Source: Kolteria novifilia (lineage in GTDB: Bacteria; Planctomycetota; Planctomycetia; Kolteriales; Kolteriaceae). Taken from it: DNA of 64,000 nucleotides. Location of the stretch: assembly GCA_007748055.1 (NCBI GenBank), contig CP036279.1:744001-808000 (forward strand), in the 5' to 3' direction. A program made the position numbers and the translations under genes. Positions 8,588-15,778 of the stretch are shown piece by piece. The notes below the pieces were generated by a model. It was not told where the DNA came from and ran no database searches. It was given only the letters and a program-made list of their open reading frames with translations. How positions within the stretch are numbered: position 1 is the stretch's first letter; the number at the start of each line of letters is the position of its first letter.

Positions 8588-11329
8588 CTAGAAATCAGTT
8601 TCCGTGAACTGGTACACGAAATCGCCCTCGTCACCGACCGTGACGTTGATGGCGCTGACTTCCTTATTCTCCGCCATTCGGGCGAGGAACTCTCGGGAAA
8701 CTTCAGGCAGCAACGTGTTGGTCAGGATGTGGTCGACGTTGCGAGCACCACTGGCGACCTCGGTGCAGCGACTGACGACCTCGTCGAGCAACGACTCGTC
8801 GTAGGTCATTTCGACACTGTGGTTGCCCTTGATGCGGCGGACGATCTTGCCGAGCTTGAGCTTCGTGATGAGCTTCATGACCTCGTCGGAGATCGGGTAG
8901 TACGCCGAGACCACCATGCGGCCCAAGAGAGCCAGCGGGAAGGCCTTCTCCAACTCCGGACGAATCGCGGTGACCAAATCGCCTGGATCGGGACGGGTTT
9001 CCGGATCGGCGCAGAGGCTCGTGATCGTGTCGGTCGCGACATTGGACGTACAGAGAATGACGGTGTTGCGGAAGTCGATGACCCGCCCGGTGCCGTCCTC
9101 GAGCGTTCCCTTGTCGAAGACCTGGTAGAAGAGTTCCCACACGTCTTGGTGGGCCTTCTCGAACTCGTCGAGCAGGACGACCGAGTAGGGCTTCTGGCGG
9201 ACCGCTTCGGTCAAGACGCCACCTTCGCCGTAGCCGACATAGCCGGGAGGCGAGCCCTTGAGTCCCGAGACGGTGTGCGCCTCTTGGTACTCGGACATGT
9301 TGATGGTCACCATGTTGCGTTCGCCGCCGTAGAGGAGTTCCGACAGCGTAATCGCGGTCTCGGTCTTGCCGACGCCGCTGGGGCCGACGAGCAGGAAGAC
9401 GCCGATCGGACGGTTCGGGTCGTCCATGTTCGCCCGAGCGGTGTGGATACGGCGGGCAATGGCTTCGAGTCCATGATCCTGGCCGACGACCATCTTCCCC
9501 ATGGTCTCTTTCAGATTCAGGACGGTCTTGATCTCGTCGGCGAGCATTCGGCCAACGGGGATGCCGGTCCAGTCGGCGATGACGCTCGCGATCGCTTGCG
9601 AGTCGACAAAGGGGTGGATCAGCGGATCCTCGCCTTGGGCTTCGTGAAGTTGGCCGGTGAGGGTGTCGAGCTTGCCACGCAGTTCCTCGATCTTCTCGGG
9701 CGAGAGCGGTTCCTTCGGTTTCGACTCGGAGAGCTTGTCGACCGCCTCCTTGGTCTTCTGGTCTTCCTCGGAGAGCTCCTCTTCCTCGGCGGGGGTGCCA
9801 TTGCCACGAAGCTCGGTGCGGATCTCGCGGATCTCGCCGACGAGTTCCCGTTCCGTGTCCCAGCGCTCGCGAAGTTCGCCCAGCGTCTTCTCGGCTTCGG
9901 CTTGCTTCTCCTTGATCTCCTCGATGCGGACGGCGTGGTCGGAACCGGCGGCCTGCTCACCTTCGAGGATGCGAAGCTCGGTCTTCAGGTTCTCGATCGT
10001 TCGCGTCGTGTCTTCAATGGAAGGGGGCGTGGCCGACTGGCTCAGGGAAACGCGGGCACATGCGGTGTCGAGCAGGCTGACCGCCTTGTCGGGAAGCTGT
10101 CGTCCCGAGATGTAACGGGCGGAGAAGTGGACCGACGCGTCGATCGCCTCATCGAGAATCGGCACCTTGTGGTGGTTCTCAAGCGTCTCGGTCAGCCCCC
10201 GCATCATGATGGTACAGATCGGCTCGGTCGGCTCCTCGACCTTGACGACCTGGAACCGCCGCGCGAGAGCGGCATCCTTCTCGAAGTACTTCTTGTACTC
10301 GGCCCAAGTCGTGGCCGCGATCGTCCGCAGTTCGCCACGAGCCAGCGCGGGCTTGAGCAAGTTGGCGGCGTCACTTCCGCCTTCTTGGCCGCCGGCGCCG
10401 ATCATGGTGTGGGCTTCGTCGATGAAGAGAATGATCGGGGTGGGCGAACTCTTCACCTCGTCGATGACCGACTTGAGGCGGTTCTCGAACTCGCCTTTGA
10501 CGCCGGCACCTGCTTGGAGCAAGCCGAGGTCGAGTGTTCGCAGTTCGACGTTCTGCAGTGACGGCGGAACGTCGCCAGCGGCAATCCGCAGGGCGAACCC
10601 TTCGACGACGGCGGTCTTGCCGACGCCCGCCTCGCCGGTGAGAATCGGGTTGTTCTGACGGCGACGGGTGAGGATGTCGACAATCTGCCGGATCTCGTTG
10701 TCCCGTCCGAGGACGGGGTCGATGGCGCCTTCCCGGGCTCGCTGGGTCAGGTCGATGCAGAACTGATCGAGCGAGGTCGTCTTGCCGCGAGCGCCGATCC
10801 CCTTGCTCGAGGGAGCTCCGGCGGCCGCCCCGGGCTCGGCGATCATCTCCGCTTCTTCGCTTGACTCGGCGACGATCTTGGTGAAGCTCTCCTTGAGAGC
10901 TTCCGGCGAAATACGATCGAACTCCCGCGAGGCATCCCGCAAGCGGCTAGCGAGCTGGCTATCGTTCAAGATCGCGAGTAGGACCGTCCCGCTGCGAACG
11001 CGGCCGTAGCCGAACTCGACGGTCGACACGAGCCAGGCATCCTTTGCGGCGGCAATGACGTCGGGCGAAATGCTCGGTTGGCGCGAGGAACCGGTCTTGA
11101 GTCGGTCGAGGACGTTCGTCAGTCCCGCGTTGACGCGGTCGGGGTTGATCTCGAACTGCCGCATGATCCGCCCGATGTCGTTGTTCGGGTCGTCGAGGAG
11201 CTTCGAGAGCCAGTGTTCGATCTCGATGTGGTAGTTGGTGCGGGAGACGCAGGCGCCCGCCGCATCTTCGAGAGCCTTGTGGCAGGTTCGGTTCAGCTTC
11301 CCGATGAGTGACTTGAGGTTGACATCCAC
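8588..11329 (-). CDS. TssH/ClpV-type AAA+ disaggregase
   Basis: 913 residues from the GTG at 11329, which has AAAGGA nine bases upstream and yields the family-typical NLKSLIGKLN opening. Order: N-terminal Clp-N domain (1-150), NBD1 with GEAGVGKT (232-239) and FIDEAH, a coiled M-domain (about 440-570), NBD2 with GPSGVGKT (649-656) and LLDEFEKAH, then the D2-small domain. The N-domain and overall order are closer to TssH/ClpV, which recycles contracted type VI sheaths, than to ClpB. No tssB, tssC, hcp, vgrG or other type VI gene is in the window. A DnaJ-CbpM pair lies divergently next to it, so a chaperone role is the alternative. Confidence 0.85.
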   Translation of the reverse strand: MDVNLKSLIGKLNRTCHKALEDAAGACVSRTNYHIEIEHWLSKLLDDPNNDIGRIMRQFEINPDRVNAGLTNVLDRLKTGSSRQPSISPDVIAAAKDAWLVSTVEFGYGRVRSGTVLLAILNDSQLASRLRDASREFDRISPEALKESFTKIVAESSEEAEMIAEPGAAAGAPSSKGIGARGKTTSLDQFCIDLTQRAREGAIDPVLGRDNEIRQIVDILTRRRQNNPILTGEAGVGKTAVVEGFALRIAAGDVPPSLQNVELRTLDLGLLQAGAGVKGEFENRLKSVIDEVKSSPTPIILFIDEAHTMIGAGGQEGGSDAANLLKPALARGELRTIAATTWAEYKKYFEKDAALARRFQVVKVEEPTEPICTIMMRGLTETLENHHKVPILDEAIDASVHFSARYISGRQLPDKAVSLLDTACARVSLSQSATPPSIEDTTRTIENLKTELRILEGEQAAGSDHAVRIEEIKEKQAEAEKTLGELRERWDTERELVGEIREIRTELRGNGTPAEEEELSEEDQKTKEAVDKLSESKPKEPLSPEKIEELRGKLDTLTGQLHEAQGEDPLIHPFVDSQAIASVIADWTGIPVGRMLADEIKTVLNLKETMGKMVVGQDHGLEAIARRIHTARANMDDPNRPIGVFLLVGPSGVGKTETAITLSELLYGGERNMVTINMSEYQEAHTVSGLKGSPPGYVGYGEGGVLTEAVRQKPYSVVLLDEFEKAHQDVWELFYQVFDKGTLEDGTGRVIDFRNTVILCTSNVATDTITSLCADPETRPDPGDLVTAIRPELEKAFPLALLGRMVVSAYYPISDEVMKLITKLKLGKIVRRIKGNHSVEMTYDESLLDEVVSRCTEVASGARNVDHILTNTLLPEVSREFLARMAENKEVSAINVTVGDEGDFVYQFTETDF

Positions 11330-11628
11330 GGCCGATGTTCCTTTGACACTGCGATCATGTACGGACCGGCACCATTCCTGCCTCATGCCCCGCGAATCGG
11401 GTGATCCAATTCGGCGGAAGTGCCAAAGAGTGGGAAGCTCCGCTCCCGCCGACGATCATATGGTGCCTACCGGGGTCTTCCAAAGGTTCTGGGCGGTTTT
11501 TCGGGACTCGTCCATTTTTTGACGGGGGGCTCCCTTCGACGCCTCCCAAGCGTGATCCTAGAATAGCGCGGTGCGTGAAATCGGAATGATGAAGGCCGGC
11601 GACGGCTTTCGGGCAGCACGGGGCCGGC
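11330..11628. other. divergent intergenic region between tssH-like gene and dnaJ
   Basis: This 299-base region must carry the promoters of both flanking transcription units. I find no clean CIRCE-type inverted repeat and no convincing sigma-32 or sigma-70 box pair. A TAGAAT hexamer at 11559-11564 with TTCGAC 18 bases upstream is the best but weak candidate for the dnaJ side. No gene is seen. Confidence 0.4.
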
Positions 11629-12555
11629 ATGGCGAGTGATTACTACGAGACGCTTGGCGTCGAACGAAGCGCGACCGAGGATGAGATCAAGCGGGCATAT
11701 CGCAAGCTCGCGCGCGAGTACCATCCAGACCTTCATCCCGGCGACAAGACCGCCGAGGGCAAGTTCAAGAAGGTCCAGGAAGCCTACGACATCCTCGGCG
11801 ATACCGAGAAACGAAATCAATACGACCGCTTCGGGTCGGCGGCTTTTGAGCCCGGAGCGCAGCAATCCGGACCGGGATCCTGGTCCTACACCTGGAGCCA
11901 GCGCGAAGGCGACCCCTCGGTCCAGGACGTCGATCTTGGCGACTTCAGCGATCTGTTCGAAGGGATCCTGGGTGGCCGGGGACAGCGAGGCGCTCGCGGT
12001 CCCTACAACGTCGCCGGCGACGACATCGAGACCGAACTGACGATTCCCTTCGACACCGCCGTTCGGGGCGGCGACCTCGACATCACCATCAGTGGCGCGG
12101 GTCAAGATCGACTCACCGTGACGATCCCTCCAGGGGTGACCGACGGCAGCCGACTGCGACTGGCCGGGAAGGGGGGCAAGTCGCCGACGGGCCAGGGGCC
12201 GCCGGGCGACCTCTACGTCCTGGTTCGCGTCGACAAACATCCCTACTACACGCGGGAAGGCAACGACCTCTTCGTCGAGGTCCCCATCTCCATTTCCGAG
12301 GCGATCCTCGGCGGTTCGATCGACGTGCCGACACTTGAGGGGATGACGACGATCACCCTGCCCGCGGGAACCTCGAGCGGTCAGAAGTTGCGTTTGCGTC
12401 AGAAGGGCGGGTATACCAAGAGTGGGCAGCGTGGCGATCTCTACGCCCGCATGAAGGTGGTTGTTCCCAAGAACATCGACGAGGAGAGCAGACGTCTGAT
12501 CAAGGAATTCGGGGAACGAAACGCCAGCAACCCTCGCGCGGATCGGGGGTGGTGA
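11629..12555 (+). CDS. DnaJ-family co-chaperone, type II (CbpA-like)
   Basis: 308 residues. The J domain occupies 1-70 with the HPD motif (EYHPDLHPGDK) that stimulates DnaK ATPase. A Gly-poor linker follows, with acidic DVDLGDFSDLFEGILGG. The C-terminal beta domains run about 125-300 (VTIPPGVTDGSRLRLAGKGG, ITLPAGTSSGQKLRLRQKGG). The Cys-rich zinc finger of DnaJ proper is absent, so this is the CbpA type. The cbpM-like gene starts one base after its stop, the same pairing seen with cbpA-cbpM in Proteobacteria. Confidence 0.93.
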   Translation: MASDYYETLGVERSATEDEIKRAYRKLAREYHPDLHPGDKTAEGKFKKVQEAYDILGDTEKRNQYDRFGSAAFEPGAQQSGPGSWSYTWSQREGDPSVQDVDLGDFSDLFEGILGGRGQRGARGPYNVAGDDIETELTIPFDTAVRGGDLDITISGAGQDRLTVTIPPGVTDGSRLRLAGKGGKSPTGQGPPGDLYVLVRVDKHPYYTREGNDLFVEVPISISEAILGGSIDVPTLEGMTTITLPAGTSSGQKLRLRQKGGYTKSGQRGDLYARMKVVVPKNIDEESRRLIKEFGERNASNPRADRGW

Positions 12556-12556
12556 G

Positions 12557-12910
12557 ATGACACAGCTCTACTCCGAAGCCGTGGTTTGTCGGGAACTGAG
12601 GATCGAACCCGAAGTCTTGGGGCAGTTCCTCAAGGCCGACTTGGTGCAGTTGACGGAAGTCGGTGGCGCGCGCGGGTTCACCAAGTCGCAGCTTCGGCTC
12701 CTATGGTCGATCACGAGTCTCTATCGCGACTTGGGCGTGAACATCGAAGGGATTCGGATCATCCTGCAAATGTCGGCGGACATCCGCGATCTCAAACTCG
12801 CCGTTCGGGAATCGCAACGCCGCTGCGCCCAACTCGAGCATCTGCAACAGTTCCGCATCCGGATCACCGAGGAACGCCAAGGCCCGTCGTTTTGGGAGAT
12901 AGACCTTTGA
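12557..12910 (+). CDS. CbpM-like chaperone modulator
   Basis: 117 residues resembling CbpM and the MerR helix-turn-helix fold: ELRIEPEVLGQFLKADLV, then GARGFTKSQLRLLWSITSLYRDLGVNIEGIRIILQM and a coiled C-terminus. CbpM binds the J domain of CbpA and blocks its action on DnaK; the family does not need DNA binding. It is one base from the dnaJ-like gene and overlaps the next gene through TTGA. The family call is firm; whether it inhibits this particular DnaJ is inferred from pairing. Confidence 0.85.
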   Translation: MTQLYSEAVVCRELRIEPEVLGQFLKADLVQLTEVGGARGFTKSQLRLLWSITSLYRDLGVNIEGIRIILQMSADIRDLKLAVRESQRRCAQLEHLQQFRIRITEERQGPSFWEIDL

Positions 12911-13248
12911 GTCGCTTGTTGCCGTTCATGACGATAGCCGGGTTGCTGCTGTTGGCGACGTTGTCGGCGTCGCAAGAGAACGAGATCACGCCGGATGAGC
13001 AGGAAGCAATCCGCGTGACGCTCGTGCTCTGGGGCGGGCTGGCGATTGCCGGCATCTTGTTGATGGCGTTCGGGCTCTTCACGTTCGTTCGTCGCGCGGG
13101 GCGGCGGCTGGTCGATAAGGGTGACGAAGAGAAGAAGCCGATCAAGTACGTCGATCTCCGCGCCGAGGTCACGCAGGGAGACGACGACACGGTCTACGAC
13201 GACGATGGCGCCAACGACCCCAACGAGAAGGATTCGGACGACGACTGA
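12907..13248 (+). CDS. small membrane protein with acidic tail
   Basis: 113 residues if started at the TTG at 12907, which overlaps the CbpM stop (TTGA) and has GGGAGA at a good distance; the ATG at 12928 lacks a ribosome binding site. There are two hydrophobic segments, MTIAGLLLLATLSASQ (signal-like) and VLWGGLAIAGILLMAFGLFTFV, then a basic patch and a very acidic end rich in Asp. Family not recognised. Its C-terminus overlaps the proposed rnpA start by 44 bases in another frame. Confidence 0.6.
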   Translation: MSRLLPFMTIAGLLLLATLSASQENEITPDEQEAIRVTLVLWGGLAIAGILLMAFGLFTFVRRAGRRLVDKGDEEKKPIKYVDLRAEVTQGDDDTVYDDDGANDPNEKDSDDD

Positions 13249-13660
13249 CCGACGACTTCGTGGCCGTGAACGCCTCGCCCTCGATCGCGACTACAGCGCC
13301 GTGTTCGATCATCGCAATTCCGCTGGTGGTCGCTGCCTGGTGCTCTACGGCAAGCCGAACGGGTTGAGTTACAGCCGACTGGGGCTGACCGTGGGGCGAG
13401 GCTTGGGGACCGCGGTCGTGCGGGGCCGATTCAAGCGACTTTGCCGTGAGGCCTTTCGGCTCTCGAAGGATCGGCAGCCGAGCGGTTGGGACTGGATCGT
13501 GTTGCCTCGGCGGCGCGCGAAGAAGAAGGCTCCCCGAACGCGGAAGCTCGAATTCGGCTACCGCGAGGTGGCGGACGATCTCTTGTATCTCATGAAACGA
13601 GTCGCGGCCAATGAACGGCGCCGAGAGCGAGACGGGCAGAACGACGTCGCCCGCGGCTGA
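13205..13660 (+). CDS. rnpA: ribonuclease P protein component
   Basis: About 151 residues from the ATG at 13205; no ATG, GTG or TTG lies between it and the conserved region, so the gene must overlap the preceding one. The hallmark region is GLTVGRGLGTAVVRGRFKRLCREAFR, matching the RNR-like basic motif that contacts RNase P RNA, followed by WDWIVLPRR. With the RNA subunit it trims the 5' leader of pre-tRNAs. The usual rpmH partner is absent upstream. The first 15 residues are Thr/Arg-rich and unconserved, so the exact start is uncertain. Confidence 0.88.
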   Translation: MAPTTPTRRIRTTTDRRLRGRERLALDRDYSAVFDHRNSAGGRCLVLYGKPNGLSYSRLGLTVGRGLGTAVVRGRFKRLCREAFRLSKDRQPSGWDWIVLPRRRAKKKAPRTRKLEFGYREVADDLLYLMKRVAANERRRERDGQNDVARG

Positions 13661-13934
13661 GTCCTCGCGAGAGGAAGAGCCGAGCGACGAACTCGAGGTC
13701 TGGCAGCGTTATCCCCCCAAGTCGCTATTGGCCAAAGGGGGCGTCTTTCTCATTGGCCAGTATCAGCGTTGGCTCAGTCCCATCTTTCACGGCTGCTGCC
13801 GCTTCCATCCCTCATGCAGTCGCTACACCGTGATGGCGATTGGCAAGTACGGCTTCTGGAAGGGATGCCTACTCGGGGCGTGGCGGATCTTGCGCTGCAA
13901 TCCGTTCAATGCCGGCGGCGTCGACTACCCGTGA
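13611..13934 (+). CDS. yidD: membrane protein insertion efficiency factor YidD
   Basis: 107 residues. The conserved part begins near residue 50: YQRWLSPIFHGCCRFHPSCS, RYTVMAIGKYG, then WRILRCNPFNAGGVDYP, the invariant YidD signature with its Cys residues. It helps the YidC insertase place proteins in the inner membrane. It overlaps rnpA by 50 bases, the standard order of the rpmH-rnpA-yidD-yidC locus, but yidC does not follow; the next gene is convergent. The N-terminal 35 residues are a non-conserved acidic extension. Confidence 0.93.
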   Translation: MNGAESETGRTTSPAAESSREEEPSDELEVWQRYPPKSLLAKGGVFLIGQYQRWLSPIFHGCCRFHPSCSRYTVMAIGKYGFWKGCLLGAWRILRCNPFNAGGVDYP

Positions 13935-14003
13935 CCTCGATCGACCACTTTGCCCTTACCAACACGTGGGGAGATGTCGTTTCGGGGCTCGAAGATATCT
14001 CAG

Positions 14004-14038
14004 GGGTTCCATGCCCACGCCTCGTGGGCATGGAACCC
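14004..14038. repeat. perfect 16-bp inverted repeat, REP-like or bidirectional terminator
   Basis: A 16-bp perfect stem (gggttccatgcccacg and its complement) surrounds a 3-base loop. It sits between yidD and the convergent gene ending at 14087, where a bidirectional terminator is expected, but no T-tract follows on either side. Related but imperfect catgcc/cgtgggca sequences occur near 18265-18298 and 57350-57380, which suggests a dispersed element. Confidence 0.65.
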
Positions 14039-14086
14039 AGAACGTAGACCGCGCCCAGAAGGACATCGGTGGCACGAGGTCCCTTG

Positions 14087-14968
14087 CTACGGGACGCGAT
14101 GATGCGTGAGGGGGGAGAAGGTTTTGTGGACCTTGACGTTGCTCGCCTGCTTGCGGTCGAGTTTGCCGATCATGTCGGTGATCGACTTCCACGAGGAGAA
14201 CTTGAGTTTCCCCTCCTCCTCGAATTCCGCCAACTCCTTGTTCGCCAAGTCGACGATGCGGGGCTCCTGCTCGTCCATCATGCGCTGAATCGCCCCTTCG
14301 AGAGAGTTGCCGATCTCGCGAACGATCGGTCCCTTGCCGTGACCGAAACGGCGGAGGGTGAAATTGCGCAGCGTCAGTTGCGACCGCGTTATCTTGGGCG
14401 AGACCTCGATGCTGGGGAGGTACCACTCGCCGGTCATCTTCAGAGTGACTTCGCAGTCGAGGGTCATTTCAACGTCCGCGTCTCCCTCGGTGTCGACGCT
14501 GAAGAGCTTGATCCCATTGTTCCAGTGGCGAAACTCGGCGTAGCCATCGAGCTTGCACGAGAGGAAGACTTGGAAAGCGAAGCGGTCCTCGGCGAGCTGA
14601 CGCGTGTTCTTGACGACGACGTGCAAGTGCTTCTCGGGATCGACCAACGTCACGCGGTAGTGCTTCCAGAGCCCGTGGTTGACCTCTTTCTTCTTTCGCT
14701 TGCTCACTTTGATGCGGAAGCCGTCGCGTTTCCAATCGAAGCCGTCGAAGATGTGGACGGTGTTGCCCCAGTTGGGGCGTTCGTCGTGAACGCGGGGGAT
14801 GCTGGCTAGGACGATGCGCTGAATGATGCGCGACTCCTCGCTGTCGCCGGTCGCGTCGAAGGTGAGGTGCGTGTAGGGCTCCGCGATCGCGGAGCCGACC
14901 AGCGCGGGCTGAGCGAGCAAGAGGGCCAACCAGATCGAGGGCCAACCAAGTGCCGGACGTCGTACCAT
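14087..14968 (-). CDS. secreted protein, unknown function
   Basis: 293 residues from the ATG at 14968. A signal peptide is evident (WPSIWLALLLAQPALVGSAIAEP). The mature part is rich in beta-strand-like and basic stretches (FRIKVSKRKKKEVNHGLWKHYRVTLVDP) and ends in an amphipathic region of alternating acidic and basic residues. No family recognised. The product is expected in the periplasm. It is convergent with the rnpA-yidD unit and divergent from the gene at 15229. Confidence 0.7.
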   Translation of the reverse strand: MVRRPALGWPSIWLALLLAQPALVGSAIAEPYTHLTFDATGDSEESRIIQRIVLASIPRVHDERPNWGNTVHIFDGFDWKRDGFRIKVSKRKKKEVNHGLWKHYRVTLVDPEKHLHVVVKNTRQLAEDRFAFQVFLSCKLDGYAEFRHWNNGIKLFSVDTEGDADVEMTLDCEVTLKMTGEWYLPSIEVSPKITRSQLTLRNFTLRRFGHGKGPIVREIGNSLEGAIQRMMDEQEPRIVDLANKELAEFEEEGKLKFSSWKSITDMIGKLDRKQASNVKVHKTFSPLTHHRVP

Positions 14969-15228
14969 GTTGCCAACTCCGGTGGATCTGGGGAGAACGA
15001 GTCGTTCGTGGGAAGCGAGCCACGATGGGTGGCTGTGCAATTCTTCGGGCTAGACGCGCGAAATCCAGGAGATCATCGAGATCAAGTCTTCCCTCGTCGA
15101 TTGTTTTGTCGTCACAACCCGAACACTTTGCCCGATCGATGGCCGACTGGTCGCGGAGAATCAGTTTCCGGCGTGGAACCGGCGATACAATGGGGAGGTC
15201 GAGACACGAGTAGACGGAGAATTCTCGG

Positions 15229-15624
15229 GTGAGCGGTATCGCCATCATCTTGGTGGGCGCGGCGATCATCATTGGCGCCGTCGCGATTCTATTGGGGAAC
15301 AAACCCCCATCGACGACTCGCGCTTCCTCGCCGAAGGGCGCCCCCGCACCCAAGCCGACGTCGACCGCTGCACGGGCGTCCCGGACAGTTGGGAAACCGG
15401 AACCGGCCGCGAGTTCGGTCGGGGACGTTCCTCAACCGTCCGCGAAGGGAGCGGTACGCGAAGCGCTCGACTCGGCGCAGCAGCGACTCGGTCCGGCATC
15501 CCCGGAGACGCGAGCCAAGGCGCGCAAAGCGGCGATGAAGCAACAGGTCAACGATCAAGTACAGCTCGATCCGGCCGTCGCCGCAACGATGCTCCGCCGC
15601 TGGATGGACGAGAAGAAGGGATAG
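15229..15624 (+). CDS. small membrane-anchored protein with FliF-like C-terminal segment
   Basis: 131 residues from a GTG with GGAG nine bases upstream. One N-terminal membrane helix (IAIILVGAAIIIGAVAILLG) is followed by a Pro/Ala/Ser-rich linker and a charged helical end, KQQVNDQVQLDPAVAATMLR then RWMDEKKG. That end resembles the C-terminal helix of the flagellar M-ring protein FliF, which ends with an [D/N]P-x-x-[VA]A-x-x-[VL]R-x-W pattern and binds FliG. The protein lacks any ring domain. The resemblance is by eye only and could be chance. Confidence 0.6.
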   Translation: MSGIAIILVGAAIIIGAVAILLGNKPPSTTRASSPKGAPAPKPTSTAARASRTVGKPEPAASSVGDVPQPSAKGAVREALDSAQQRLGPASPETRAKARKAAMKQQVNDQVQLDPAVAATMLRRWMDEKKG

Positions 15625-15778
15625 GCTCTGTCAATACCTGACGTTCGATTGCCATCGCGATCGGGCGACGTTCCTTCTATCATGACGTTGGCTCGTTCGG
15701 GAAGGCTTCAGCTCCGACGACACGTTCGCCATCGCCCCTCGTCACCGTCAGTCGTCATTCGAAAGCGCCGAGAGAGTT

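Noticed and set aside
8573-10561. 662-codon open frame opposite the tssH-like gene
   Set aside because: Antisense shadow; the minus-strand frame has full AAA+ motifs and a good start.
7878-11329. Type VI secretion locus
   Set aside because: Only the ClpV-like ATPase is present; no tss, hcp, vgrG or PAAR gene could be seen.
11330-11628. CIRCE element controlling dnaJ or the ATPase
   Set aside because: No TTAGCACTC-N9-GAGTGCTAA-like inverted repeat is present.
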